Notes: generated by a model not told the origin, from the sequence alone. A stretch of DNA of 64,000 nucleotides from Tatlockia sp041659885 (GCA_041659885.1 JBAZXN010000008.1:1-64000), one strand, 5' to 3'; counted from the stretch's first letter, positions 1-9,269 are shown. Numbers and translations are program-made.

Positions 1-77
1 TAATTACGGCTCTCTTGGTTGAGATGGATGAAGAATGGGCTCAGGGTAGAAATTATCTAAATATGGGTGATTTTTAA
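1..77 (+). pseudogene. C-terminal end of an IS256/mutator-type transposase (cut by window edge)
   Basis: The frame starting at base 3 reads 24 residues to a TAA at 75-77 and contains LLVEMDEEWAQGRNYL. An acidic 'DEEW...GRxYL' ending of this kind is what I recall for mutator-type (IS256/IS1081-like) transposases. Only the tail is inside the window, so I cannot tell whether the element is intact upstream. The stop codon touches the stop of the opposing truncated oxidase gene, which suggests the IS end lies inside that gene. Family assignment is from memory of the motif. Confidence 0.6.
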
Positions 78-449
78 TTAATGGTGGTGGGATAAATCAG
101 AATTTACAGAAAGAATGTTGCTTAGTCGAGAATGCCAGTATTTTTTTATATCCTGAGGGTGTTTTTCCAAGTTTTTTAATGGCACCTTTCCTTCCAGCAA
201 TATCTGTCCAGCATCTGGGTTCAGGAAACATAATGCTGCTTTAGGATTTTTCTGCCAATCTGACCATTTTTGAGTTTTTGTATTGGATAGGAATTCCAAG
301 CACCCATCCTGGGTAATGCCATATAACCGCATGGTTCTAACATGTGGTCGATTATCAGTCTGGTTTGCCAACTGACAATATACTGCGCGATACGTATAAT
401 CAAACCAGGTTTTGAAATATTTTTCTATCATTTCTGGCATAGAACTCAT
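78..449 (-). pseudogene. Pyridoxamine 5'-phosphate oxidase-like flavoprotein, 3' end lost
   Basis: The 123-residue frame begins at an ATG (447-449) preceded by AAGGA at good spacing. It has the conserved start of PNPOx-like proteins: YRAVYCQLA, then PHVRTMRLYG and ALCFLNPDAGQILLEGKV, which form the FMN-binding split barrel. Family members in related bacteria are usually about 190 residues. Here the frame leaves the family pattern after 'IKKYWHSRL' and ends in an unrelated SHHH tail at the transposase stop codon. I infer truncation by insertion of the neighbouring IS, which removed the C-terminal substrate/FMN segment. It is probably non-functional. Confidence 0.65.
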
Positions 450-768
450 GAAACATCCTTATTTTGCAAGTATTGTGAAGAGATTGCTGCTATAGAAACA
501 AGATTGTATATGATGACCACTATCGACTTCACCCATTTTAATGAGGCAATAGTTATACAGATGTTTGAATAGCCGTAACTACTCAGGTTTCTAATTGCAG
601 CGCTAATCGGAAGTTAGCGACGAGTTGGCTTTAATCCTTTCTGGAATAATTCACGACCTATTCTTGACTTACTGATTAACAGCATTTTTAAATTAATTCT
701 TGTCAATCTTAAATAGATTGATGGTATGCTCTTGGAATAAAATTACTGTATTGCTCATAAGGGAATAA
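450..768. other. Intergenic region with a possible promoter for the YheU-like gene
   Basis: I see no convincing gene in this 319-bp stretch. A possible promoter toward the right has TTGTCA at 700-705 and TATGCT at 725-730, but the 19-bp spacer is long. The short frame across 342-572 has no ribosome-binding site and largely shadows the oxidase remnant. Confidence 0.35.
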
Positions 769-1011
769 ATGATAGAAATAGATCATACTTTGCTGAGTGG
801 AGAAGCCTTGGAAAATCTAATCATTGATATTATCACTCGTCAAACTACAGATTACGGTGAATATGAAGTTGGGATTCAAGTTAAAAAAACCCAGCTAAAA
901 CGAAAATTACTGTCTGGTGACGCTATCATTATCTATAACGCTAAAGAAGAGTGTTGCGATATTATCAGGGTAGAAGACTTTAAGACCTTTCAACCCGTGA
1001 AGCAAGACTAG
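769..1011 (+). CDS. YheU family (UPF0270) small protein
   Basis: This 80-residue protein has the UPF0270/YheU pattern: an 'L..EALENLI..I..R..TDYGE.E' block at residues 11-34, then 'K..QLKRKLLSGDAIIIY' and an acidic C-terminus. E. coli YheU is 72 residues with the same ordered blocks. No biochemical function is established for the family. The ATG follows AAGGG with six bases spacing. It stands alone between decayed loci, so it may be the only intact gene in the first 2 kb. Confidence 0.8.
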   Translation: MIEIDHTLLSGEALENLIIDIITRQTTDYGEYEVGIQVKKTQLKRKLLSGDAIIIYNAKEECCDIIRVEDFKTFQPVKQD

Positions 1012-1018
1012 CAAATGA

Positions 1019-1546
1019 TCTTATCTCCTATCATTAAACTCAGAAAGTGGTGATAATATAAAAAATATTTTATTTGAAGAAAGTAACTCTAATAAAAATT
1101 CCTTACAAAGTGCGGCGCAAACCCAAACGGATAATCCACTGTTTTTAAAAGAAATTATTAAAGTATGTGGTAGCGAAGTTATAAATCAACCAATTAATAA
1201 AGAGGGATTAACTTTATTACACTATGCCGCGATAAAAGGTAACGTTCAGTGCGTAACTTATCTTTTAAAAGAAGGCGCTTCTACCAAACTAAAGGCAACT
1301 TGGAAATATCAGGGTATGACTTCCGAGGTAACGGCGCAAGAAATTGTAAAAAAAAGCCGATATCCCAATGGCTACAATACCAAAAATTTTGAAGCATGTA
1401 ATGAAGTATTTGCACAATATTCCGCTGAAAAAGTAACTCAACCTTCCGTGGCACCGCACAGTATATTTAAGGAACCGCTAAATTCAAATAGATTATCTCA
1501 CCAATTGACAGCAACTTACGATTCGTCCAATGAGGGGCCGCTTTAA
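1019..1546 (+). pseudogene. Ankyrin-repeat protein remnant (no start codon)
   Basis: The frame is open from just after a TGA at 1016 to a TAA at 1544-1546. It contains one recognisable ankyrin unit, 'NKEGLTLLHYAAIKGNVQC', followed by 'VTYLLKEGA'. There is no ATG, GTG or TTG before or within the repeat. The first in-frame ATG (1316) lies after it and would give only a 76-residue non-ankyrin tail. An ATG at 1015 in another frame stops within 13 codons, consistent with a lost frame. I infer a decayed ankyrin gene, a class often exported by Dot/Icm in Legionella. Codon use is AT-rich compared with the housekeeping genes nearby. Confidence 0.55.
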
Positions 1547-2000
1547 AATAAGTGGCCTAGGACTAAAGACTGTCGATTTCGAACCGGAAGGGTTTAAATG
1601 CTAAAAATTTTCAATCATGTCCTGCAAACACTGATGGAAAATTTCTAAATAAAAATTCTGAGTTGGCATCAGATGGAATTTATGAGTGTTTGGATAAATG
1701 CCAAAAGACTTGTCCCTTTGTATGACCCCTTTGTGTTTGCGAAGCGTATATTAAAGGAGTTCCATTAGAAAAACTGTGCCTTGAACCTATTGACGTTGAT
1801 TTAGTGGAGTCCTTTCTGAATTATCTTGAGAAAGGATGCCATCGCAAAATTTACACACTAAACCATCGTTTAGCTCAAAAAGTGAATTTAATTGCAAGTG
1901 CTGTGAAAATATGTTTAGGATTTAATCCCCTACAATCCTATTGTAGACCGCTTTGTAGCTCCCCCTGAAGGAGGAACCGCAACGGATTAACCCTGCATTA
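1547..2000 (+). pseudogene. Degenerate coding DNA
   Basis: No intact gene is present. The frame 1726-1968 is open for 80 codons and protein-like (it includes 'VPLEKLCLEPIDVDLVESFL'). It continues upstream in the same frame through a TGA at 1723 into another protein-like stretch. This is the pattern of a gene broken by point mutations. I do not recognise the family. Together with the ankyrin remnant it makes about 950 bp of decayed DNA next to a transposase tail. Confidence 0.4.
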
Positions 2001-2030
2001 TTGACTTTAAATAGCGCAACATGGTATAAT
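2001..2030 (+). promoter_or_regulatory. Sigma-70-type promoter of mltA
   Basis: TTGACT (2001-2006) and a perfect TATAAT (2025-2030) are separated by 18 bp. Transcription would begin near 2037, downstream of the TTG at 2033, which argues that translation starts at the ATG at 2069. Confidence 0.7.
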
Positions 2031-2068
2031 TTTTGCACAAAAAACGCAATGAGGATGGAATACGTTCA

Positions 2069-3271
2069 ATGATGAAAACAAAATGGTTAATCCCTTTACT
2101 CCTGGCGTGCCTCATAGCACTTACTTTTGGTTGGTGGTATGCAATGAAAGAATCCCCTGTTGTTCTGAAAGAAAAATCCTTTTCAGAACTTCCCGGGTGG
2201 AAAACCACCAAGGTGAAAAAATCCTTACTCGCTTTTCAAATTTCCTGCCAAACTTTTTTAAGACAAGATCCAGAGCAACCCGTTGGCAGCGAGCACATGA
2301 ATCTTAAAGCGAAAGATTGGCAACCCACTTGCCGCGCCGCTTTAGCCATTAACCCCATAACTGAAACGGCTGCTCGGGACTTTTTTCAACACTGGTTTAC
2401 ACCAGTTGAATTTAATAACAATCAACCCGTGCGCGGCTTGTTTACGGGCTATTATATGGCGACCTTACACGGCAGCCGCACTAAAACAGAAAAGTACAAT
2501 GTGCCTGTTTATGGAATGCCGCAAGATTTGTATTCGGTAAACTTAAGCCTCTTTGACCCTTCCTTCAAAAACCGCCGTTTTGTTGGGCGTATCCAGGGGA
2601 AACAGGTGGTACCTTATTATACAAGAGCTGAAATAACTAAGGGAGCCATTGAAAAAGAAGCGCCCGTATTAGTGTGGGTTGACAGCTATGTGGACAGGCT
2701 TTTTCTGGAAATTCAGGGCTCAGGTACCGTAGAATTAAACGACGGCTCAAAAATACACTTAGGCTATGCCGGTGAAAACGGGGCGCCCTACACGCCGATT
2801 GCCCGAGTACTTATTGATCAAGGAGTAATGACCAAAGACAATGCCTCTATGCAGCGCATTAAAACCTATTTGGAAGCAAATCCTGAAAAAATGCACAAGG
2901 TATTGAATGAAAATAAATCCTTTGTCTTTTTCCATTACCTCAAAAACGATGCCGCACTAGGGTCACAAGGGGTTGCCCTTACGCCCGGTTATTCACTGGC
3001 TATTGATAGAAAATGGATTCCATTAGGCGCTCCCTTGTGGTTGCAAACAACAAGACCGGATGAACGGGAAGTAGAGCAGGAACGTACCTTGCAACGGCTA
3101 ATGATTGCGCAAGATACCGGTGGTGCAATTCGTGGTCTGGTGCGCGGTGATGTGTACTGGGGCGCGGGCGAAAAAGCCACTTTTATCGCAGGCCATATGA
3201 AAAACCCGGGCCATTATTGGTTGTTATTACCACGTCATACCGTAGCGCGGTTACAAGAAGAATTTAGTTAA
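2069..3271 (+). CDS. mltA: Membrane-bound lytic murein transglycosylase A (MltA)
   Basis: The predicted 400-residue protein cleaves peptidoglycan glycan strands to 1,6-anhydromuramyl products in the periplasm. After an N-terminal hydrophobic segment (about residues 5-25) comes the MltA barrel domain ('RGLFTGYYMATLHGSRT'). A C-terminal 3D domain follows with 'AQDTGGAIRGLVRGDVYWG', which holds the three conserved aspartates, including the catalytic one. The segment contains an LLAC sequence resembling a lipobox, as in lipoprotein MltA, but strongly hydrophobic residues follow it, so anchoring could be by membrane helix instead. I chose the ATG at 2069 because the promoter's expected start point excludes the in-frame TTG at 2033. 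GAGGA lies upstream, somewhat far. Confidence 0.9.
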   Translation: MMKTKWLIPLLLACLIALTFGWWYAMKESPVVLKEKSFSELPGWKTTKVKKSLLAFQISCQTFLRQDPEQPVGSEHMNLKAKDWQPTCRAALAINPITETAARDFFQHWFTPVEFNNNQPVRGLFTGYYMATLHGSRTKTEKYNVPVYGMPQDLYSVNLSLFDPSFKNRRFVGRIQGKQVVPYYTRAEITKGAIEKEAPVLVWVDSYVDRLFLEIQGSGTVELNDGSKIHLGYAGENGAPYTPIARVLIDQGVMTKDNASMQRIKTYLEANPEKMHKVLNENKSFVFFHYLKNDAALGSQGVALTPGYSLAIDRKWIPLGAPLWLQTTRPDEREVEQERTLQRLMIAQDTGGAIRGLVRGDVYWGAGEKATFIAGHMKNPGHYWLLLPRHTVARLQEEFS

Positions 3272-3396
3272 TCCGTCTAAAAAGCTACGCGCAGGCGTTC
3301 ATTCACGTGAACGCGCAAGCGCTGCGCTCTGTATAACGGACGCCCTGGAGCGAATGGCAGAAGTCAAGAGTATTTTTTGTGCAGATTTAAAACAAC

Positions 3397-3452
3397 CCCG
3401 ACTTCCCGCGGTCAAGCCGCGGGAAGTCGGGATGGGGGCAAAAACTCCTTAA
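3397..3452. repeat. GC-rich palindromic repeat, copy A
   Basis: A perfect 15-bp inverted repeat (3397-3411 and 3417-3431, arm CCCGACTTCCCGCGG) with a 5-base loop is followed by GGGG and then CAAAAACTCCTTAA (3439-3452). The same arm core and the same 14-base tail recur near 48.4 kb, so this is a dispersed repeat and not just a terminator. It may still serve as a bidirectional terminator between mltA and the convergent deacetylase. Confidence 0.75.
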
Positions 3453-3467
3453 TTTCTGCTATTCGCC

Positions 3468-4316
3468 CTAGAGCCACTCCCAATCGAGCATATCGTTAGG
3501 CATATCCGTAGTCACCACTTTAGGTGATGGGTTTCTTGTCGGCTGCTGCAAGGCTTCATCCAGGCTGATAAAACGATAGCCATTCCTTTTAAATAATTCA
3601 ATGATATCACCCATGCAATAGCTGTTGAGCAAATTGGCATGAATCAATAAAATCTGTTTGGCATTGGGGTTGGCGGATTGTTTAATTTCGTTTTCAGCAA
3701 GTAAGGTTTCCCTCCAGATATATGACAGGTATTTTTGTTTAATTTGGTTAATGTGTTCCTCACGATGACTCGCAGGCTTTTGGTATAATTTTTTATTGAA
3801 AAGAAAATCTTTACTGTCGATTGTGACTGGTGCAATCACGTAATTATTTTCTTTTAAGTATTTTTGCACTTGCTGTTTTTTGTTTCCACGCCCCTCAGCG
3901 AGATAAGGGTAGCGAAAATAACGCGTCGAAGACATTAAGGGAGCAAGAATTTGATCCGCTTTTGCGACATTGGCAATGTATTTGTCTGCCGCAGTCGTAT
4001 TTAAGTTCTCGTGTGTGTAGGTATGGTTACCTAAAATAAAACCGGCTTGTTGAAACTGCTCCAGCAGTTGCCACTGCCCTTTTCCAATACTTCCTGCAAT
4101 CACAAATCCCGTAGCGGGCACATTGTTATCAATTAAGGCTTGCATGAGGCTTAAAAAACGGTTTTGCGAAGGCTCCGTTTTGCTGGTTCTGAGATGCGGT
4201 GATCCGACAAAAGGCAAGTCATCGATGGTTATCGCAATTTCCCGTTCAAAAGCAAAGCAGGCAGGACTAAGTCCCAAACCTATGAGCGCGATGCTTAAAA
4301 GGTATTTTTTAAACAT
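3468..4316 (-). CDS. Secreted polysaccharide deacetylase (NodB-homology family)
   Basis: The predicted 282-residue protein has a signal peptide (FKKYLLSIALIGLGLSPACFA) followed by the NodB-fold motifs of carbohydrate esterase family 4: ITIDDLPF with paired aspartates (32, 33), GNHTYTHENL with metal-binding histidines 98 and 102, RYPYL (135-139) and LLIHANLLN near the C-terminus. These predict metal-dependent removal of N- or O-acyl groups from a polysaccharide in the periplasm or outside; the substrate is unknown. The start at 4316 was chosen over an upstream ATG because AAGGA precedes it at eight bases and it begins exactly at the signal peptide. It converges with mltA across the palindrome. 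Confidence 0.85.
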   Translation of the reverse strand: MFKKYLLSIALIGLGLSPACFAFEREIAITIDDLPFVGSPHLRTSKTEPSQNRFLSLMQALIDNNVPATGFVIAGSIGKGQWQLLEQFQQAGFILGNHTYTHENLNTTAADKYIANVAKADQILAPLMSSTRYFRYPYLAEGRGNKKQQVQKYLKENNYVIAPVTIDSKDFLFNKKLYQKPASHREEHINQIKQKYLSYIWRETLLAENEIKQSANPNAKQILLIHANLLNSYCMGDIIELFKRNGYRFISLDEALQQPTRNPSPKVVTTDMPNDMLDWEWL

Positions 4317-4474
4317 GGATGCATTCCTTGTCAATATTTTTCCCATTTGAACGATGATGAGTGCAAAAGTTATACCAAGAGAGTGATTTTTTTTTACAAA
4401 CCATGTGTTTGCCCCATGAAAAGTTCCTTTTTTTCAGCTATCATTAGCTCTTTTGAACGCAATGGAGTCAGGAT

Positions 4475-7147
4475 ATGAAAGTGGGTCAAGACAGTCTCTC
4501 AACGGAATGCCAATTGCAGGTAGACGGGAAAACCTATCATTATTACAGCCTTAAAGAAGCGGAAAAAAAGCATTTCAAGGGCATCAACCGCCTCCCCTAC
4601 TCCCTGAAAGTTCTGTTTGAAAATTTACTGCGTTTTGAAGACGGGGACACCGTTGTAACGGACGACATCAAGGCAATTGCCTCCTGGCTTGCAACAAAAA
4701 CGTCCCATCATGAAATTGCCTATCGCCCGGCACGCGTCCTCATGCAGGATTTTACCGGGGTGCCTGCCGTAGTTGATCTTGCAGCAATGCGTACCGCTCT
4801 GGAGAAAATGGGCGGCCAGCCCGATAAAATTTCGCCGCTTTCACCGGTTGATTTGGTAATTGACCACTCGGTTATGGTGGATAAATTTGGCACAGCCAAT
4901 TCCCTTAAAATCAACACGGAAATTGAATTAGAGCGAAACATTGAGCGTTACGAATTTTTACGTTGGGGTCAAAAAGCCTTTGCAAACTTTCGAGTGGTTC
5001 CACCGGGTACCGGAATTTGCCATCAGGTCAATTTGGAGTATTTAGGTAAAACGGTGTGGTCTAGCGAGTGCAACGGTAAAATGTACGCCTATCCCGATAC
5101 GCTGGTTGGCACGGATTCGCACACCACGATGATCAACGGCCTCGGCATCCTGGGATGGGGCGTTGGCGGTATTGAGGCCGAGGCAGCCATGCTTGGCCAG
5201 CCTGTTTCCATGTTAATTCCTGAAGTCATTGGGTTTAAATTAACTGGGAAGATGAAAGAAGGCATTACGGCAACCGATTTGGTGTTAACGGTAACGCAAA
5301 TGTTGCGTAAAAAAGGCGTGGTGGGTAAATTTGTTGAGTTTTACGGCACAGGCCTTTCCGATTTGCCCTTGGCCGATCGGGCAACTATTTCCAATATGGC
5401 ACCTGAGTACGGTGCGACCTGTGGCTTTTTCCCCGTGGATAAAGAAACGATTCGCTATTTAACATTGAGCGGTCGGGATGCCCACACGATTGCCTTAGTG
5501 GAAGCCTACTGCAAAGCGCAAGGTTTATGGTATGACAGCGCCTCCGAAGATCCCATTTTTACGGATTCACTGAGTCTTGATTTATCCACTGTCGAACCTT
5601 CTGTAGCAGGCCCAAAACGCCCTCAGGATAAAGTCACTCTACCTAACCTGCCCTTGGAATTTAACGCTTTTCTAGACGAAACTGGTAAGTTAAGTGAGGC
5701 GGAAAAAACCTTTCCCGTAAAAAATGAATCCTTTACGATGCGCCATGGCCATGTAGTGATTGCAGCCATCACAAGCTGTACCAACACATCCAATCCCAGT
5801 GTGTTAATGGCCGCAGGGTTGGTTGCTAAAAAAGCCATTGAAAAAGGCTTGATGCGCAAACCCTGGGTAAAATCCTCTTTAGCACCCGGTTCCAAAGTAG
5901 TGACCGATTATTTGCAGAAAGCGGGTTTGCAAACTTACCTCGATAAACTGGGCTTTAATTTAGTGGGTTATGGCTGCACCACCTGCATTGGGAATTCAGG
6001 CCCCTTACCTGAGCACATTGCAGAATGCGTGAGTGACGAAGATTTGGTGGTGTGTTCTGTACTTTCGGGAAATCGGAATTTCGAAGGCCGGGTTCACCCG
6101 CAAGTACGCGCCAATTGGCTGGCCTCTCCTCCGCTGGTTGTAGCTTATTCTTTGATTGGAACAACCTGTGTTGATTTAACCCACGATCCCTTGGGCGAAG
6201 ACCAGGCAGGAAACCCGGTTTTCTTGAAAGACATCTGGCCCACCAATGCAGAAATTGCTGAAGAAGTGGCCAAAGTCACCGGTTCGATGTTCCGCAAGGA
6301 ATACGCGGAAGTCTTTCTTGGTGATGCGGATTGGCAAGCCATTCAAACCAATGACAATGCCACCTACAGTTGGGATAGTGAGTCAACCTATATTCAGCAC
6401 CCTCCTTTCTTCGAAAATTTGTCTCAACACCCTGAACCCATTAAACCCATCCATAATGCGTCCATTTTAGCTTTATTAGGCGACTCCATCACGACCGACC
6501 ACATCTCGCCAGCCGGTTCTATCAAAGCGAACTCGCCAGCAGGATTGTATCTTAAATCCAAAGGGGTTGATGAGGCCGATTTTAACTCCTATGGCTCACG
6601 ACGCGGTAACCACGAAGTGATGATGCGAGGTACCTTTGCCAATATCCGCATTCGCAATGAAATGACACCGGGGATTGAAGGCGGTGTAACCCGTTATGTG
6701 CCAACGGGTGATACCATGCCCATTTACGATGCATCCATGCTCTATCAAAGAGCGGGGCAAGCACTGGTTATTATTGCTGGAAAAGAATACGGAACCGGTT
6801 CTTCACGTGACTGGGCCGCCAAAGGCACGACCCTTCTAGGGGTAAAAGCGGTTATCACGGAAAGTTTTGAGCGAATACACCGTTCTAACCTCATTGGAAT
6901 GGGCGTCTTACCCTTGCAATTTCAGGAAGGAACCACTCGAAAAACCTTATCTTTAGATGGCAGCGTACAAATCAGCATTGCAGTGGATGACTCACTCAAA
7001 CCCAGAGAAAAAATTAACCTGCGCATTAAGCGCGTTGATGGTAGGGAAGATACGATTCAAGTCATTTGCCGCATTGATACGGCCAATGAGCTGGAATACT
7101 ACCGAAACGGCGGCATTCTACAGTTTGTTTTACGTAATTTAACCTAA
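4475..7147 (+). CDS. acnA: Aconitate hydratase A
   Basis: This 890-residue enzyme interconverts citrate and isocitrate in the TCA cycle using a [4Fe-4S] cluster. Its length matches E. coli AcnA (891). The three cluster ligands are visible as C435 in TSCTNTSNP and C501 and C504 in GYGCTTCIGNSG. The C-terminal swivel domain has 'GDSITTDHISPAGSI' and 'GKEYGTGSSRDWAAKG'. In L. pneumophila the major iron-containing protein is an aconitase of this kind (established knowledge). The ATG follows a GTCAGGA-type site closely. The downstream permease starts 12 bp later, so the two are probably co-transcribed. Confidence 0.97.
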   Translation: MKVGQDSLSTECQLQVDGKTYHYYSLKEAEKKHFKGINRLPYSLKVLFENLLRFEDGDTVVTDDIKAIASWLATKTSHHEIAYRPARVLMQDFTGVPAVVDLAAMRTALEKMGGQPDKISPLSPVDLVIDHSVMVDKFGTANSLKINTEIELERNIERYEFLRWGQKAFANFRVVPPGTGICHQVNLEYLGKTVWSSECNGKMYAYPDTLVGTDSHTTMINGLGILGWGVGGIEAEAAMLGQPVSMLIPEVIGFKLTGKMKEGITATDLVLTVTQMLRKKGVVGKFVEFYGTGLSDLPLADRATISNMAPEYGATCGFFPVDKETIRYLTLSGRDAHTIALVEAYCKAQGLWYDSASEDPIFTDSLSLDLSTVEPSVAGPKRPQDKVTLPNLPLEFNAFLDETGKLSEAEKTFPVKNESFTMRHGHVVIAAITSCTNTSNPSVLMAAGLVAKKAIEKGLMRKPWVKSSLAPGSKVVTDYLQKAGLQTYLDKLGFNLVGYGCTTCIGNSGPLPEHIAECVSDEDLVVCSVLSGNRNFEGRVHPQVRANWLASPPLVVAYSLIGTTCVDLTHDPLGEDQAGNPVFLKDIWPTNAEIAEEVAKVTGSMFRKEYAEVFLGDADWQAIQTNDNATYSWDSESTYIQHPPFFENLSQHPEPIKPIHNASILALLGDSITTDHISPAGSIKANSPAGLYLKSKGVDEADFNSYGSRRGNHEVMMRGTFANIRIRNEMTPGIEGGVTRYVPTGDTMPIYDASMLYQRAGQALVIIAGKEYGTGSSRDWAAKGTTLLGVKAVITESFERIHRSNLIGMGVLPLQFQEGTTRKTLSLDGSVQISIAVDDSLKPREKINLRIKRVDGREDTIQVICRIDTANELEYYRNGGILQFVLRNLT

Positions 7148-7159
7148 GCAGGATAATTG

Positions 7160-8590
7160 ATGCACCCTACCAAGAAAGTGTTGTCCGTTTTTTCTCTGGT
7201 CATGATTAATGTCATTGCCGTAGATAGCCTGCGCACACTCCCCATGAGTGCAAAATTGGGTTTACCCTTAGTCTCTTACTATCTGGTGGCGGCCTTTGCT
7301 TTTTTTATTCCGATTGCATTGGTCGCAGCCGAGCTTGCCACAGCGTATCCAAACACCGGCGGATTGTATGTTTGGGTACGGGAAGCCTTTGGCAGGCGGG
7401 CGGGTTTTATTACGATCTGGTTGCAGTGGATCTATAATGTGGTTTGGTATCCCACCATTTTAGCGTTTATTGCAGCCACTCTTTCCTACCTTTTTGCACC
7501 GGAGTTAGCGAACAATAAAGTGTATTTATTGCTAACTACCCTGGGGCTTTTCTGGTTTTTTACGCTCCTCAATTGTTTTGGTATGAAGGTGTCTGGGTTT
7601 GTGAGCATTATTGGCGCAACCATTGGAACCATTTTACCCATGCTTGGGATTACACTTTTAGGCGCTTTTTGGTTTTTTCAAGGAAAACCTCTGGCAGTGG
7701 ATATTCACTCTTCGTGGATCCCGGATTTTAGCGAATTAGGTAACCTTTCACTTTTCTCGGCCGTATTGTTTGGCCTCATTGGTGTTGAAATGTCCGCCGT
7801 GCATGCGGAAGAGGTGAAAAACCCCCAGCGCGACTATCCACGCGCTATTTTGTATTCTACCGTTATTATCTTTGCAACCCTGGTGTTAAGCTCACTTGCC
7901 ATTGTTTTTGTTGTACCTACCAAAGAATTAAGCGTGGTGTCGGGCTTGATTGATGCCTACGCTGTGTTTTTTAACAGCTACAACATGCCCTGGATGATCA
8001 GTGTCATTGCTATTTTGATTATTTTGGGTGGATTAAGTGGAGTTTCCGCCTGGATTATAGGCCCTACCAAGGGGCTTTTGGTTTCCGCGCGTGACGGCTC
8101 TTTGCCTGTAATTTTTGCCCAAGTTAACAAATACGGTGCACCGGTGGCCATTTTAATTACCCAGGGCATCATTTTTTCCTTGCTGAGTACTGTTTTTATC
8201 TTTTTTGACTCGATCAATGCAGCCTATTGGCTATTGAGCGATTTATGCGCCCAAATGGCACTTTTAGTCTATATTTTTATGTTCGCGGCAGTAATTAAAT
8301 TGCGCTACAGCCAGCCGAATCAACCACGCAGCTACAAAATACCCGGTGGAAAGTGTGCCATCTGGTGTGTTGCAGGCCTTGGAATTGTCTGCTGTCTGGC
8401 TGCAATGGCGATAGGCTTTGTACCCCCTACCCAGATCCCAATTGGCAATGTGGCTTTTTTTGAATCGTTTTTAATCGGTGGATTGGTACTTTTTGTCGTT
8501 ATCCCCTGGTTTTTTGCAAAAAAACACGAAATAGCTTTTGATAAAGAGCAGCATGTTAAGTCTGAACAAGTCGATATTCACGGCTATTAA
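7160..8590 (+). CDS. APC-superfamily amino-acid permease/antiporter (GadC-like)
   Basis: This 476-residue, very hydrophobic protein has about 12 membrane segments. The N-terminal helix region (VFSLVMINVIAVDSLRTLP) and 'ELATAYPNTGGLYVWVREAFG' fit the glutamate:GABA antiporter (AGT) branch of the APC superfamily. 'LIGVEMSAVHAEEVKNPQRDYPRA' is the conserved TM6-TM7 region. Substrate cannot be set from sequence; glutamate/GABA or another amino acid is possible. The ATG at 7160 has AGGA seven bases upstream and is preferred over the TTG three bases earlier. Its position right after acnA suggests coupling of amino-acid uptake to the TCA cycle, which is inference. The stop codon overlaps that of the convergent YceI gene. 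Confidence 0.8.
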   Translation: MHPTKKVLSVFSLVMINVIAVDSLRTLPMSAKLGLPLVSYYLVAAFAFFIPIALVAAELATAYPNTGGLYVWVREAFGRRAGFITIWLQWIYNVVWYPTILAFIAATLSYLFAPELANNKVYLLLTTLGLFWFFTLLNCFGMKVSGFVSIIGATIGTILPMLGITLLGAFWFFQGKPLAVDIHSSWIPDFSELGNLSLFSAVLFGLIGVEMSAVHAEEVKNPQRDYPRAILYSTVIIFATLVLSSLAIVFVVPTKELSVVSGLIDAYAVFFNSYNMPWMISVIAILIILGGLSGVSAWIIGPTKGLLVSARDGSLPVIFAQVNKYGAPVAILITQGIIFSLLSTVFIFFDSINAAYWLLSDLCAQMALLVYIFMFAAVIKLRYSQPNQPRSYKIPGGKCAIWCVAGLGIVCCLAAMAIGFVPPTQIPIGNVAFFESFLIGGLVLFVVIPWFFAKKHEIAFDKEQHVKSEQVDIHGY

Positions 8591-9147
8591 TTCGGTGAAG
8601 TAGACGCAAGCGCGTTAAACGCAAGCTCTATTTCATCCCCTACACCGGGCAATACGGTTTTCATACCAAAATCAGTGCGTTTTATTGTGGCTTTTGCTAT
8701 AAACGCAACACGTAGCGCATGCGTTTGAGGATTTTTTTCCATTTTAATGACTTGAACCTCAAAAATAACCGGGCGAGTCACGCCATGCAAGGAAAACTCC
8801 CCCTGGATTTTTGCATTCCTCCCGTCAATACGTTCAACACTTTTCCCAATAAAGGTAATGAGTGGGTAGCTTAAACTATCAAATAGCGGCGTTTTGCGTG
8901 ATTTACGCAATTCCGGGATCCCTGAAATGGAGTTGGTTATGGCAAGATCTGCTTGCAAGTCTTGGGGATGGTCGGGGTTAACGCGAATGGTGCCTTGCAC
9001 AGGCCACTTTCCAGCCAGCGATTTAATTTTGGCTGACTCAATATTCCATTCCATAAAGCTTGCATTCGCATCAAGCCTAAGCAAGGCTGCATGCGCGGAA
9101 GAAACAAAGGTAAGTAAAAAAAAGAGCCTGGCGAAATTCAATTTCAT
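8587..9147 (-). CDS. YceI-family periplasmic lipid-binding-like protein
   Basis: The protein is 186 residues. A signal peptide (MKLNFARLFFLLTFVSSAHA) precedes a YceI lipocalin-like barrel. Typical elements are 'GTIRVNPDHPQDLQADLAI', 'PLFDSLSYPLITFIGKSVERID', 'GEFSLHGVTRPVIFEVQVI' and 'IKRTDFGMKTVLPGVGDEIEL'. Family members bind polyprenoid or other hydrophobic ligands in the periplasm. The start at 9147 is preferred over an upstream ATG because it opens the signal peptide and has GGAG seven bases before it. It overlaps the permease stop by four bases. Confidence 0.88.
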   Translation of the reverse strand: MKLNFARLFFLLTFVSSAHAALLRLDANASFMEWNIESAKIKSLAGKWPVQGTIRVNPDHPQDLQADLAITNSISGIPELRKSRKTPLFDSLSYPLITFIGKSVERIDGRNAKIQGEFSLHGVTRPVIFEVQVIKMEKNPQTHALRVAFIAKATIKRTDFGMKTVLPGVGDEIELAFNALASTSPN

Positions 9148-9269
9148 TTGATACTCCGTCTTATTATTGTTTGGTATCAAATCAAGGTTAAGTTAACTTT
9201 AGACAATGAATGCAATAATCGCCAGGTGTAAAGCCATTGCAGTGTGAATTACCTCTACAACCTATTCAA

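Noticed and set aside
2033..2068. Earlier TTG start for mltA
   Set aside because: The TATAAT at 2025-2030 would put the transcript start near or after this codon.
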